Origin: Diphasiastrum complanatum
Lineage: Eukaryota > Streptophyta > Lycopodiopsida > Lycopodiales > Lycopodiaceae
Direction: 5' to 3'
Assembly: GCA_029204225.1 (NCBI GenBank)
Contig: MU831569.1
Span: 1-64,000, forward strand
DNA length: 64,000 nt
The translations under genes and the position numbers were made by a program. Each line of letters begins with the position of its first letter. Positions within the stretch are counted from its first letter, which is position 1. Shown here one piece after another: positions 25,763 through 37,570 of the stretch. The notes under the pieces are model-generated. The model saw only the letters and a list, made by a program, of their open reading frames with translations. It ran no database searches and was not told where the DNA came from.

Positions 25763-26538
25763 GGAACATGGAGAATGGATAGAGATCAACTTTCAGGGCT
25801 TATTGGTCATTTGGATATGCTTGGACGTGAGGGCATCTTGGTTACAGATGTGGGCCATGGTTGGAGATCTGATTTGGTGACCAGTGGTGTAGCAGTTGAT
25901 CTACAGGTGACAGGTGCTGGTACGACATGATACCACAGTTTGCGAGAGCCTGGTAATGTATTCGACGTATTCGTGTTGATTTGCATGAATGTGTGCTTGC
26001 ATGTTACCTTGTCACAAGAGTCTAGATTTGAGTCGCAGTTTTATGCGACTGTGCATTTGCTACGTCTGAAACAAAGTAGTCATTTATGCTCATTGACTTG
26101 TCGTTATATCTACTAGTTGTCTATCTGGTGAGGGTATAGTCTTATGATGGCAGTAAGATTTCCTCAGGTTGAGCGCTCATTTATGTCAGCTTTACAGATT
26201 TGTGCCTATAAGTGTCTGATAGGATGTCAACCTAGCTAGATGGAGGATGTAAGTCTCATGGTGGCAGTGGGATTTTCTCAGTTTGATCCATGTTGCTCAT
26301 GTGGTCCACTTGTGTTCAAGTCGAATTGGGAACAAGTCAATTGGTCGAGAGTGTGGTAGACTCTCTATACAAGCATTGTGTTTGCATGATACTTTGTGTG
26401 CCAAACCTGGTGGTTTGATGGTGTGCTTGAGTGTGAGTCAAGTACAGGGTAGCTGTGACATGCATAACATCTTTTGGACACTCCAGACACTGCTGCAGTT
26501 TATTTCTTTACTCCTATCACATTGAGCTTAAAGGAGAG
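25763..26538. other. Internal DNA upstream of an LTR, no coding recognised
   Basis: No retroelement domain is visible. It ends in a purine-rich AAAGGAGAG directly before the LTR, so it is likely the non-coding 3' interior of an LTR element. Confidence 0.4.
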
Positions 26539-27003
26539 TGTTAGAAATCAGAGTTGATCTGATTCATATTTTGTAAGCTTCAAATGTGATACTACAATTA
26601 ATGTACAGTTAATTAGATTTACTGTATTTGGTTGTATTCGGGACGTGACCCACTATTGTCATATCAATCAGACACTGATCCCGTAGACGGCTACTTGGGT
26701 TAGCCAGGTAGCCACACACATAGAGAATTTAGCCTGTATAGTATATTTTTTAAGGCATTTGTAATACTCAGGGGCATGTCCTGAGTTTCTCAGTATTTTA
26801 GCCCATGTTGGGCCTTTTAGTTAGACAAGTGCTTTTTTAGTGTGTTGACAATTGTTGAGCCCATGCATATTGAGGCCTTTGCTATATGTATAGTTTTCTT
26901 TGTAATACACTAAAGCTTTTGTTGTGCCATCTTTGTGAGCTTGTGAGGAGTGTCTATGGTGATTAATTGATGTGATCTACAAACTGCACTAGATCTTTTA
27001 ACA
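26539..27003 (+). repeat. Probable LTR, 465 bp
   Basis: It begins TGTTAGAAATC and ends TTTTAACA, with TGTTA/TAACA terminal inverted repeats and a polypurine tract just upstream. No PBS follows, which fits a 3' or solo LTR. Confidence 0.6.
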
Positions 27004-27361
27004 AGATTTTAATAGAACCGACCAATGTCAGATGACGATTTGGGAGAATGCTCTCACAGGCATAATTTGATAGTTGCAGTGTTGAGTCGGGTGATTAACT
27101 ACGTTGACACATGCATTTGCAACTCGGAAATTTTTCATTTGGAGAGATAGTGTGGACTACCTGGAGGTACACACATTTTGACGGTCACGAGTAATTGAAG
27201 TGAGAGGTGGTGTGAGTTGGAAGCCATTGGGCAGGATAGCGGACTTGCATTGGATGAGCTATGTGTGGGACACACGGAAGATGAAAAATGAGTCAGTGAT
27301 CACACACTTTTGACAAGTGGTAAGTGTGATGATTTGCAGATTTTGTAGTTGGTAAATCATC

Positions 27362-28390
27362 TCAAATCAGGTCATTGTAGCTGTGGAGCAGTGTATCAGG
27401 TTTGTCATCATTGGAGATACAAAGATCATGCACCTCAAATTCATTCTTAAGAGCACTCTTGATATCCTCCACATCTTGATTGTCTCCACCACTCAAGATG
27501 ATATCATCCACATAGATTAGCAAGATGGTAACAAAACTTCCAACAAGCCTATAATAAAGTGAATGATCATACTCACTCATAACAAACCATTGAGAGAGTA
27601 AGAAAGTGTTAAGCTTAGCATACCAACTCCTTGGTGCTTGCTTAAGACCATATAAGCTCTTTTGTAGAAGACACACGTGATTTGGCTTTGAAGTAGAAAT
27701 GTAACTCTCAGGTTGTTCCATGTACATTTCCTCCTCAAGATCACTAGTAAAGAATGCATTTATAATGTCCAATTGTTGTAGATACCATCCATAAAGAGTA
27801 GCAAGTGAAATAATGACCCAAATGCTCACCATCTTTGACACGGTTGCAAAATTCTCATCATAGTCAATGCCATGCTCTTGAGCATATCCTTTTGCCACTA
27901 ATTTTGCCTTGTATTTGTTGATAGATCCATCTTGGTTTGTCTTCACCTTGAAGATCCATTTGTATCCAATAGCTTTCTTGTCCTTGGGTAACTTCACCAA
28001 TCTCCATGTTTCATTCTTCATGAGAGCTTGATACTCAAGATCCATTGCTTGGATCCACTCCTCTTTGTTCCTTGTGTCATTTACACATGTAGGTTCATCA
28101 AAAGATGTTAAGAAAGCAACATAATTTTCAAAAAGTACTTGTTTATCCTTTTCATCATATGTGAGTGTTGAAGGTATTTGCCTTTCCCTTGATGTTCTTC
28201 TTGGCTTTTGACTTGATGAAGGTCCTTCATCATCACCATCTAAAGTAAGATCCATAACATCATCATCAAAATTGTTAGATCCATTCACATCATCAACGTC
28301 AATAGTACTTGAAGTTATTTTTGGAATTACATCTCTACCAACAATCACCTTGTTAGTACAAGAAATGTAAATCTTGTAGGCTCTACTCAC
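27362..28390 (-). pseudogene. Copia reverse transcriptase
   Basis: Landmarks in order: SSQKPRRTSRERQIPSTL (integrase-RT linker), EEWIQAMDLEYQALMKNETW, KWIFKVKTNQDGSINKYKAK, LVAKGYAQEHGIDY, QLDIINAFFTSDL (catalytic Asp), LQKSLYGLKQAPRSWY, and IYVDDIILSGG (YVDD). The frame is uninterrupted for about 340 codons but ends at HDLCISNDDKPD, where the LGIE region and RNase H should follow. A stretch of low relevance follows below 27362. Confidence 0.85.
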
Positions 28391-28493
28391 CTCACTATAT
28401 CCAACAAAAATACCTCTCCTTGAAGATGGATCCTCCTTGCATTGGTCCTATCATCAAGAGTAATGTTGACATAGCATGTGCATCCAAATGTTT

Positions 28494-29035
28494 TTAGAAA
28501 GTTGACACTCGGTCTCCTCTTAAATAGCATTCAAAAGGTGTCCTTCCATCCAAAATAGCACTCGGCCACCCATTCAACAAGAAATTGGCACACAACAAAG
28601 CTTGATCCCAAAATGATTTATCAAGGTTAGCACTTAACCTAATGGCTTTGGCACTCTCACAAAGAGTCCTATTCTTTCTCTCAACCACTCCATTCTGTTG
28701 TGGGGTCCTTGGTGTTGTATACTCCCTCTTGACCCCATGCTCATCACAAAAAGCCATGAAATTGGTAGCTATGTACTCTCCACTATTACACTTGTCAAGC
28801 ACTTGATCCTTGTGAAAAATTGATTCTCCCTTGCATTCTTGAACTTGAAAAAAATATCAAACACTTCACCGTTGCTCTTTAGTAGATAGATCCAACAAAA
28901 TCTACTAAAATCATCAATGAAAGTTACATACATCTTAGTTCCACTATTGCTAATTGTAGTAATTTCATAAAATTCTGAATGTACAACCTGAAAAGGCTTT
29001 GTAGATCTAGTATAAGTGACTTTGACAAAGCACAA
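28494..29035 (-). pseudogene. Copia integrase core
   Basis: The segment FIDDFSRFCWIYLLKS carries the first conserved Asp region (29035-28769). The next frame (28802-28494) has SGEYIATNFMAFCDEHGV, TPRTPQQNGVVERKN (the conserved Glu region) and LRGDRVSTF. A frame break near 28790 separates them. It would join element cDNA to the genome. Confidence 0.8.
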
Positions 29036-29586
29036 GACTTACAAACATGAATGATGCTACTTAAGGAACTTGGAAAACCAACCACAATCTTCTTTCTAAC
29101 CATTATCTCCAATGACCTGAAATTGAGGTGTCCCACCCTCTTATGCCAAACCTCTTGAATATATATTTGCTCTTTTGCAACCCATCCAACTTGGTTAGCA
29201 ATAACACAAGCATGTAGTTTGAACAACTTCCCTTGCCTTTTACCTTTTGCAACTAGGATATCCTTCCTTTTGATCATACAAGCATCTCCATCAAGCTCAA
29301 CTTTGAGGCTTTTACTTTGCAATTGACTCACACTAAGTAAGTTCTTGGTAATAGATGGAATAAACAAAACACCTTCCAAATGAACATTCCTATTTGTAGA
29401 GAGATAAATAGGAATTGTGCCAATCTCTTTGATTGCACACTCACCACCATTGGCCATGTAGATTACCCTCTTGTCATCTCCATATGCGAACAAAAAACTG
29501 AAGTACTTTATGTGAAACGTCATGTGTGAGCTTGCATCACTATCAATCCACCATGGATCTAGATCTCCATCATTAGAAGTCATCAC
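28924..29586 (-). pseudogene. Copia protease and pre-integrase domain
   Basis: WWIDSDASSHMT stands where the protease motif D-S-G-A-S should be, so the catalytic Gly is changed to Asp. Then come GVLFIPSITKNLLSVSQL and VWHKRVGHLNFRSLEIM, the GAG-pre-integrase block. The HxxxH and following CxxC pattern (CKSC) marks the zinc-binding start of integrase. Confidence 0.75.
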
Positions 29587-29948
29587 AAAAGCATCATCAT
29601 TTGTAAGATTGCTTTGCTTGTCACCTTGATCTCTCTTCTTTTTGTAGCACTCACTTGCAAAGTGTCCTTTGATGCCACAATAAAAACATTTGAACTTTTA
29701 TCTATCCTTCTTTTTGCCATTTGAAGAAGCCTCCCCTTGATCTTTCCCTTTAGACCACTTTTCTGTGTTTTTGCCCTTGAATTTGTCTTTTGTGAACATA
29801 GCCTCCTTTCCAACTTGAGTTGTTCTAGATCACTCCTTGCTTGAGACCTATATTCTTCATTGATCAAGATCTCTTGAAGATCCATCAAACTTGGCAAAGT
29901 TCTTTGAATAGCAAGACTTTGAAAAACTTGAAAATATTTAGATGACAA
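29583..29948 (-). pseudogene. Copia gag C-terminal part
   Basis: Contains SLMDLQEILINEEYR, a Lys-rich tract and, in another frame (about 29690-29645), a zinc knuckle CFYCGIKGHFASEC (CX2CX4HX4C). The 5' half of gag is lost at 29950. Confidence 0.65.
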
Positions 29949-31017
29949 TTAAAATATGAATATTTTTAATGTGTTATACAAGTACATATAACAAAATCTC
30001 AATGAAAAGTGTGAAATATTCAAATCATAAATGATCCAATCCATAAAGGATCTTTGGTTACAAAACAAGTACACAAACTAGAGGGCATGGGTGTACTCAA
30101 ATACTGATTATTGATCACTTATCATGGTATGCCTAAGGGAGTTGAATTCCTCTTGATTATCCATTACTAGGGTGAGGCTTCTCCTAGATAGGAGAGGGAT
30201 TATGGTGGTATAACATGCCATAGGTACTATTGTAGAGGTTAGCTCCTACTTTTATTATTGGAGGATGGGGAAACCCATTAAAAAAACAAAAGTACATAGA
30301 ATTATAATCACAATGGCAAAGAGTAGAGGTTGATCGATGTGGATATAGTTTCCCGTTACACAAGGGTGTGAGCATGGATCTGCTCTAACTAAGGCTGGAC
30401 CATTTGATGTCCTTGAGAATAGGTGTTTGCCCAGGTTACTATGTTGGATTACTTCCTATAGGTTGATTCTTAGGGGTGCTTTGAACTTTTTACTAAAATG
30501 ACCAAAGATTGATCAGTTTGCATTGTACTATTTGGATATTATAATAAGAATCAAAAAGAGAGAAACCAACTACTTTTGCATTTTGGTACACTCTTTATGT
30601 TAGTTCTATTGTCAAAATGATGCATTTGTTGTGGATTATTAATTCCCTATTTACTGTATGAAGTTTCTCCTTTTCTCAAACTACCCTTTCAGCTATCATG
30701 GACAAATTGTTAAGGGATTCAAGTAGACTAGATGTGATTGAATAATACAGGGCATCTTTAAGAAGCATGAATCCAAGACAACATAGATAGAAAATAAAAT
30801 GGAGTATACTATGAATAAAAAGCTGAATTTTCGGAAACATTGGTGATATGTTTTATTAAATGGCACATACTCTTTACATTTTGCAGATAGTTTTTTACAG
30901 GAGAAGAAAGACATATATATGCCTATTTGGCTTCATTTAGCTAATATTGAATTCAGGAGGTCGGTAGAAACACCGAAAGATCCTGATTCAATTTTTTCAA
31001 TCATTTATCAAGTATTG
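29949..31017. other. Intergenic DNA with Copia-derived remnant
   Basis: The segment ATGATCCAATCCA followed by AAGGATCTT at about 30030 is nearly the same as one at 52850, which also sits upstream of the same gag fragment. The rest shows no gene. Confidence 0.45.
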
Positions 31018-31465
31018 TCACGCAGTCATGGGTAGTGCGTGCAATGCTGACAGCAGTTCCTTTTCCCGAAGCTTGTCTGCATCTAGAATCTGCTATCACC
31101 AAACCCCGAGTAGGATGCAATTAATGTACTAATCAAGCGGGCTTGGACTTGGATGATTTGAACCAACATAAATAGAATCTGAATACAGACAAGGTGATAC
31201 TGATTTTCTTGTATCACAGAATTTGTGCAATCAACGTAGTACTCTAACGACATACCTTGGCGTGTACGAAGTAAAAGCTAGTCTCATCTTCTTTGCTCAA
31301 GTTGGCATGAACTACTTCTGCATCATGGCTCTGGATCACTGTCAATATTCTGGGGAATAAGCTCTTCTTCCTACACGAAGTATTGATCATCACAGTGACA
31401 TGTCCTTGGGAGAAAACAAGTCGAACATTCAGTGCTCGTGAATCAGAGTGAGCTTCATATTGCAT
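31018..31465 (-). pseudogene. Inverted partial copy of the bHLH-ACT gene (ACT exons only)
   Basis: Exons read as 31465-31256 and 31089-31018. They match the last two exons of the plus-strand gene that starts 30 bp away: NVRLVFSQGHVTVM, FPRILTVIQSHDAEVVHAN, SFYFVHAK, then a GTATGT..AG intron at the same position, then ILDADKLREKELLSALHALP. Both ACT exons are open and end at TGA, but no basic or helix-loop-helix exon precedes them. This is a truncated inverted duplication. It could encode an ACT-only protein from an ATG at 31465 or be transcribed as antisense to its partner. Confidence 0.7.
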
Positions 31466-31494
31466 AGACTTTTCTTTTGTCTAGAGTTTTATTG

Positions 31495-32699
31495 ATGCTT
31501 CAAAGCCTGAAACTGAAAGTTAGTTCCGAACAGGTTTATCTTTTGGAAGCTGTACAGAGAGTTACTCCTCCTGCTATGGATCTGAAACCTATTGGCCACA
31601 AGGTGCCGTTAAAGCTAGATACCAAACGCATTCTAAACACCATCAAGAAACGCGGGCGCAAAGATCAGAACCGGTCACTGATAGGTTTGCTATCTGTGCT
31701 GCCGAAGCCCGATCCAAGGGTACGATCTCTGGTTGACATCGTTTTAAAGCACGGAAACTTTAAAATGCATAGGATGTAGTAATCGTTAATAATGCAAGGA
31801 TGTAGTAATTGAATATTCAATGTGGTATTCTCTCACATCGCTAATTCCTGAGAGAAATTTACAAGGTGTCGATCTCTTATTCCCATCAACATGACAAGGA
31901 TCACATTCTCAGACGACAGTTTGAAAGTATTCAGGCTTCTAATCACATTTCTTTCCTCGTTATTGTGCAAGTAGCAAGCTTTGTATATTCGCGAGATTAG
32001 CATGTGCAGTGCCTTCAATCGTTTGTTTGCCGGTCATTGATCTCCTCTAATTATTTTTACATGGCGTCAGATCGACAGATCCATTCGAGCGTTCGCGTAT
32101 ATCGAGAAACTACGATCTGAGATTAAGGAGCTTACAAAGAAACAAGCCGAATTATTGCCAATGCAACACAGTTGCAACTGTTATGCTGAAATTAGCAGCA
32201 ATGAAGCAGACCTATCATCCCATGACGTGTTTGCTTGCAACAACGAGAGCATATCTGTCACCACAAGCCCCACTCCGACTGATTCGACAACTAGTAACAG
32301 ATTTTTACGTACTGGTTCACAAGTACAGAACGTTCGACTTGTTTTCTCCCAGGGACATGTCACTGTGATGTTAAATACTTCGTGTATCAACAAGAACTTG
32401 TTCCCCAGAATATTGACAGTGATCCAGAGCCATGATGCAGAAGTAGTTCATGCCAACTTGACCAAAGAAGATGAGATTAGCTTTTACTTCGTACACGCCA
32501 AGGTATGTCGTTAGAGTTCTACGTGAAAATCAATATCACCTTGTCTGTATTCAGATTTTATTTATCTCCAAGTTCAGACCCGCTTGATTACTAGATTCAT
32601 TGCATCTTACTGGGGGTTTGCTGGTGCCAGGTTCTAGATGAAGAAAAGTTTCCGGAAAAGGAACTGTTATCAGCATTGCAGGCACTACCGATTACCTGA
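31495..32699 (+). CDS. bHLH transcription factor with C-terminal ACT-like domain
   Basis: Exons read as 31495-31719, 32071-32502 and 32631-32699, all phase 0 with GT..AG introns. The product has about 241 residues. Residues about 45-105 form the bHLH: KKRGRKDQNRSLIGLLSVLP (basic region and helix 1), loop PKPDPR, then IDRSIRAFAYIEKLRSEIKE (helix 2). The ACT-like domain spans about residues 160-235 (VRLVFSQGHVTVM, ILTVIQSHDAEVVHAN, LLSALQALP). ACT domains mediate dimerisation in plant bHLH proteins. The basic region lacks the conserved Glu that contacts E-box DNA (position reads Lys), so DNA binding may be altered. Start is chosen as the first in-frame ATG; a second at 31576 is possible. An inverted copy of its 3' exons sits just upstream. 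Confidence 0.75.
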
Positions 32700-35518
32700 T
32701 AAATAGCTAAGAAAATTAAATCTCAGCTATGACATACATGAAGATGAGTGTTTCCTAGAGACCTCATGATTTCAATATCATTTCACTGAATAAAGCCAAA
32801 TAAGCATATCATTGTTTTTTTTTGTTGTGTATTAAGGATTAATCTGAAAGATTTGAAGTTCATCCGTGAGTGTACAATGTTTAACCAAGTATGACAGTAG
32901 TGTGCAGGGACACGGATGATATTCCTCATTATTGATAAGCCTAATTACATTGTAATATATAATGGGCAATTTGGTCCCTTTCTAGTATTTAGGCTGAATT
33001 TAGTTATGCACTTTATTGATGGGAAATAGCTCAGTGATGCTTGGGCTCAATCTTATGTCTTCTGGGACTGCTTTCCATTACCAGTTTCCTTTGGCTTTTC
33101 ATTACCAGTCTCCTTTGGCTTTTCATTATTCAGAAGTAAAGAGTCAGTGCTCCATATATAGGAAAGAGTTGTCACCTCAGATCAGTCATCTTCATGTATT
33201 GCTCTATCATTGATCTGTTATAGAGTGTTGGATGTTTCTCTCTATCAGTCTTGTGAATGTTTTTCCGCAATGTAATGTTGTCATAGTGAAACAGAATTGT
33301 AAAACTTGTTTTTAGTTTTTCACAAGGTATTAGAACAATCAAGACTAGCGTCCATATGATCCTTGCATTCATCATCTTCATAGCATATATCGAAAGCATA
33401 GCTGTGGTAGACTCATTCTGTTAGAATTAGAACACTAGTTAAGTAGGCTAATTTTTTGCTGAGACATGTGGATTTCTAGCATAGCTTTTGGAAGTGCTCT
33501 CATTAGCACACTAGTGTGGGTGTGAGTAGGTGTGAGTAGGGTGATGGGAAAAAGGAAACTATACACGTTCTTTTTTTTCCATTTTTAGAGCAAGTTGGAT
33601 CAGAATCTTTGTCATTAAGGTTGCTAGAAGGCTATGAGAAAAATTCATCATTTGATTATGTCTTAGAAGAAAGGTCAAATCTGAAAATTTTGTCTTTGAA
33701 AAACCCAAAAATCTTGAGAGATCCTGCACAACTATACACCAGAAATTTTGTCTTTGAAAAGCCCAAAAAGCTTGAGAAATCTTTGAGAACTATACACCAA
33801 CAATACACCTAAAATCTTGAGAAAAGATGGAGAATCAATTGAGAAATTCTAGTTTTTCTCCATGGTGCCATATTTGAAATAGGGAGATCATAGGTTAATC
33901 ACATGCTGAGACATGTGGATTTCTAGCATAGCTTTTGGAAGTGCTCTCATTAGCACACTAGTGTGAGTAAGTGTGTAGATCTGATCATAACCACAAGATC
34001 AACCATTACCTGAGATTGATAGTGTGAGCAGGAACTAGAGTAATGCAATGGATTACTAGACAATGTCTATGTTGTTGGTAAACAAATTCCAAACATGGAA
34101 CTAGTATGATGACAATGAGTGACATGGCTACAAGTTGTCAGATGTTCATGAGTGGCATAGCCTCGAAAGCTAAGAAGCCTCGAAACGTCGTTTCGGATCT
34201 TCATGATTCCAGAATTGTCGTTCCGAAATCGCTACATTCCTGACCACGGAACCATGCTTCCGGAGCCATGAGGCTGCATACTACTGCATCTGCGATCTGC
34301 CACTGGCACTGCATCTGACATCTGACTGACATCTGCAGCTGTCAGATAACTAAAAAAAACGTTTTTTAATCGTTCCGCAAATTTTTTTTCAAAAAATGGA
34401 AATCGTTTTGGAACCATTGTTCCGTTCACGTTCCGAAACCATGGTTCTCGAATTAATATGCTTCTTAGCCCAAATGAGAGATGCTAATCTTTGAGGAGCT
34501 TAATGGTATCATGTTATAGCAAGAGCAAAGGCATGAGGTGTCAATTCACATATGAAGCAACCAAATACTTCAAAACAATAGAAGAAATACTTTTATTACA
34601 ACAAACCATGTCATTGGATAAAGAACTGCACTAAGATATGAGCTGATATTAGGAGGAGAAAGGTGAAGAAATCAGACAATTTTATTGAGGACAAATAATG
34701 TGATCAATCAGACATATGTGTATTAATGTTAACATCACATATCAATGATAATTAGAGATGATACATTCATGAGGTATATGACCTAAAATAAGCAGTGGTT
34801 TAGCTGGTTTATTCCTCTTCATGATGATAACAAGGTTGCACAAGCAAATGGAGAAGAATGTCAGATTCATGGGACCGTCATTGCTTCATGAATGGACATG
34901 CATGGACAAATGACCCTGAAACAAATAAATGTAAGCCAAAGACTAAGAGGAAAAAAGTTTTCCAATGGATTGGAAGTTGTTGCTCGTTAATAGAAGTAAG
35001 AGAGAAACCAATAAGCAATGATATGACATGTGACACTCTAAATCGAATAGGTCTCAAGAGTCGTAAGGCCCAGCGGGTGGAACTCCTTCAGAAATTTGAT
35101 TTTGAGATCTAGCATATCAAACGAACAAATTAAGCTTTACATTTCTTTAAGAACCTAGAAATTTAACAAGAATGATTCAAATGAAAAACTGAAAGGTTGA
35201 AGAAATGTCATATGCAATTTCTTGACACATTGAATTAAAATTCAACCCGTTAGTAGTCTAATTGAAACATCTTAATCAAATTTGTCCTTAAGTTGAAATA
35301 ATTCTCACTCATTCCTTTCCATTTTTGAATCTATCAATTCAAGAAATGGTTGAGACCAACAATTTTAGAACTGATTAAGAACTTTGATAGTACCGTACTC
35401 AAATGTTATTTCAGTCAGAGGTTTTGAAGAAATTTTATTCCAATAAAATCAATTGACTCTTAGATGATACGATCGAAAAGTAGACAATCTTCTTAGAGGA
35501 AGAACTTGTGGTATTGGA
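32700..35518. other. Retroelement-derived DNA without genes
   Basis: TTTTTCACA followed by AGGTATTAGAACA at 33318-33339 looks like an LTR end and a mutated initiator-Met tRNA PBS. A 66-bp diverged duplication occurs near 33680-33800. The stretch 34160-34440 is rich in TTCCG and CATCTG repeats. A frame at 34858-35112 (84 codons, Lys-rich) has no known motif. Confidence 0.45.
33458..33965. repeat. 61-bp direct repeat, 447 bp apart
   Basis: Copies at 33458-33518 and 33905-33965 begin GCTGAGACATGTGGATTTC and appear identical over about 61 bp. Confidence 0.85.
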
Positions 35519-36211
35519 TGTGAAGAATTGCCAAAAATTGGCAAATCTAGCTTGACCAAAGACCATGTAAAATAATGGAAATTATGTACATAAGTGTGTC
35601 CCACACGTGTGAGGCCATGGAGCCATGTGAGAAACCTACCCTACTATAGGTTAGATCAAGTCTAAAGAGTTGGTCATGTCATTTTGCTAGTGATTCCTAG
35701 ATTATAGGACATACACCTAAGTTTAAGGTGAAAAATTGACCAACTAGTCACTTACTAGGCATGACTGTAGGAATTAGGCTAGGGTTGGGCAAGAGAGCCA
35801 AGTTAACTTCCTTATTACATGCTGGAAATCCACCTAACTTCACAAAGGAAGTCACTTTTGCTATGTATTCCAAGCTCCCATAGTCAGAAGATAGATTAAT
35901 TTTGGAGCTCATTGGCAATCTCGAGCTACTCCACTATGTGCATTGAGTTTTATTGATCCAAATACAACCAAATTGATTTCTACTTGTTTCTCAGCTTGCA
36001 GGCCATACTATAGCCTGTAGTACACACGTGCCAAGTCGGATTTAGTGATTGCTCAATGCTATTGATTGTTCTTGCTTGTTGATTGTCAAATTGCCAATGT
36101 AGATCACCATTTTTGTGTCTAACTTTTTTATAGGCTGTAAAGCAAGCATCCAATCACTCTTGTGGATCTTTTGTAGATCCATTTATGGTCCTAAAGTAAA
36201 GTAATTTCACA
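35519..36211 (+). repeat. Copia 5' LTR, 693 bp
   Basis: It starts TGTGAAGAATTGCC and ends GTAATTTCACA, so the ends are short inverted repeats (TGTGAA/TTCACA). The PBS follows immediately. A 5' LTR of a plus-strand Copia element. Confidence 0.75.
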
Positions 36212-36223
36212 TGGTATCAGAGC
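36212..36223 (+). promoter_or_regulatory. Primer-binding site, initiator-Met tRNA
   Basis: TGGTATCAGAGC is the canonical Copia PBS and directly follows the LTR CA end. Confidence 0.9.
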
Positions 36224-37207
36224 CAAGTACAAGAGCATCAAGCATTGATCAAAAGCAAATCCATTTTTAGCAAGTTTTGGTGCTAAAACCTAGTATTGAG
36301 ATGGCGAGTTTGAAACTATACTTTGGTGAGGGGATTTGATCCCAAACTTGGTAGGGACCAAAAATCGTACTGTACACATGTGTGGGCACCTTTGAACCTG
36401 CATTTAATGCTCAATGTTAGTTAGATCCTTAAATTTGGATTCTATTGCATCTTGATGGTGTTTTTTGGTGCTAATCCTAGGAAAAGCTACCAAGATCAAG
36501 TGCCATTGATTAGATTTGACTTAGTGTCATGTAATCTATTTAATCTAGGCTAAGAACAGGCCCCCTTCAAGTGATATACAGGTCTTGTAAAACCATCAAG
36601 AGGTGTGAGTGAGATTCAGTCATGTTTTTGTCCAAAAATAGCCAAAATTGATAGGATTTGATATGTCATTGATATCTAATCTGCATTTCATATTTGTAAG
36701 GGAGTGTAAGATTTGTGACTAGAATTCCAAGAGAGGGGTAGAAGTCAAATTTGAGGTAATCAAAACAAAGTGAAACCTTTGTGAGTTTCTAGGATCAAAT
36801 CAATTTCAATTTTTTTGAGCATTGTTTTGTAGGATCCTTCCAAAAAGTTCTTTTGAATCAAGGTCAAGGGGATATTGCTACTTGAATCTTTGTAAATTTC
36901 AATTAAGTTTCTAGTGGGAAAATTATGGAAAAATCTTAGGGAGGGTCAAGAAGTGCAATCTACTTTTTGTTCATTGATTTTCTCAAGAGTAGTCAATAGA
37001 GTGAAAAATTGGCAAGATTTGATTGTATTAAGTAGATTTCATATCATCTTATCTTCATTCCAACTTTGTGAGGGAGTGATAGAACTATGATTCTAGGTCC
37101 ATTTTTTGGATTAGAAATCAAATTTGAGTGAAATACTACGAGTGTGAGATGTTTGTGAGTTTCAAGTCAATCAAATATATTTCCTGTGTGTAGAATTCAC
37201 TAGTAAG

Positions 37208-37570
37208 ATGGCATCTATTGAAGCGTACCTTCTGGAAGCTAGTGAGAGATTGAATTCTACCCATTATGCTATTTGGGAGGTTAGGATAGAGTCACTCATG
37301 GTGCTCCAAGACCTTTATGAGTTCTTGATTAAGGTTGAAGATGAACCTCTATGTGCACAGGAGTCAGCTAGATAGAAGAAGAGATCTAGGCTTGCACTTC
37401 ATTGTGTGAAGATGAATGTGAGCAATGATTTGTTGAGAGAAGTATCAGCATGTACTAGTGCTAAAGAGGCTTGGAATGCTTTAAAATCAATCTATGAATC
37501 TAGTAACACTTCTAGAGTTCTCATGCTTAGAAATCAGATTTTGCAAAGCATGAGGAGAAGTGAGGAGAGT
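37208..37570 (+). pseudogene. Copia gag N-terminus cut by a CACTA insertion
   Basis: It begins MASIEAYLLEASERLN at an ATG about 1 kb after the PBS and continues AIWEVRIESLMVLQDLYEF, then a TAG near codon 56, then LLREVSACTSAKEAWNALKS, all typical of the UBN2-type Copia gag. The reading frame meets CACTACAAC at 37571. Confidence 0.75.

Larger units (their letters stand above)
27362..29948 (-). mobile_element. Ty1/Copia internal region: gag end, protease, integrase, RT
   Basis: The domain order on the minus strand is gag zinc knuckle, protease, integrase, reverse transcriptase, which is diagnostic of Copia. Neither LTR is attached. The RT ends without RNase H and the 5' gag is missing. Breaks occur at nearly every domain boundary. 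A gag segment (DLQEILINEEYR) is nearly identical to one at 52.4 kb, so both come from one family. Confidence 0.85.

Noticed and set aside
25154-25930. Several 60-130 codon frames rich in Asn, Phe and Lys
   Set aside because: Low-complexity reading of the TTGCGAAAA subterminal repeats; none is consistent with a domain.
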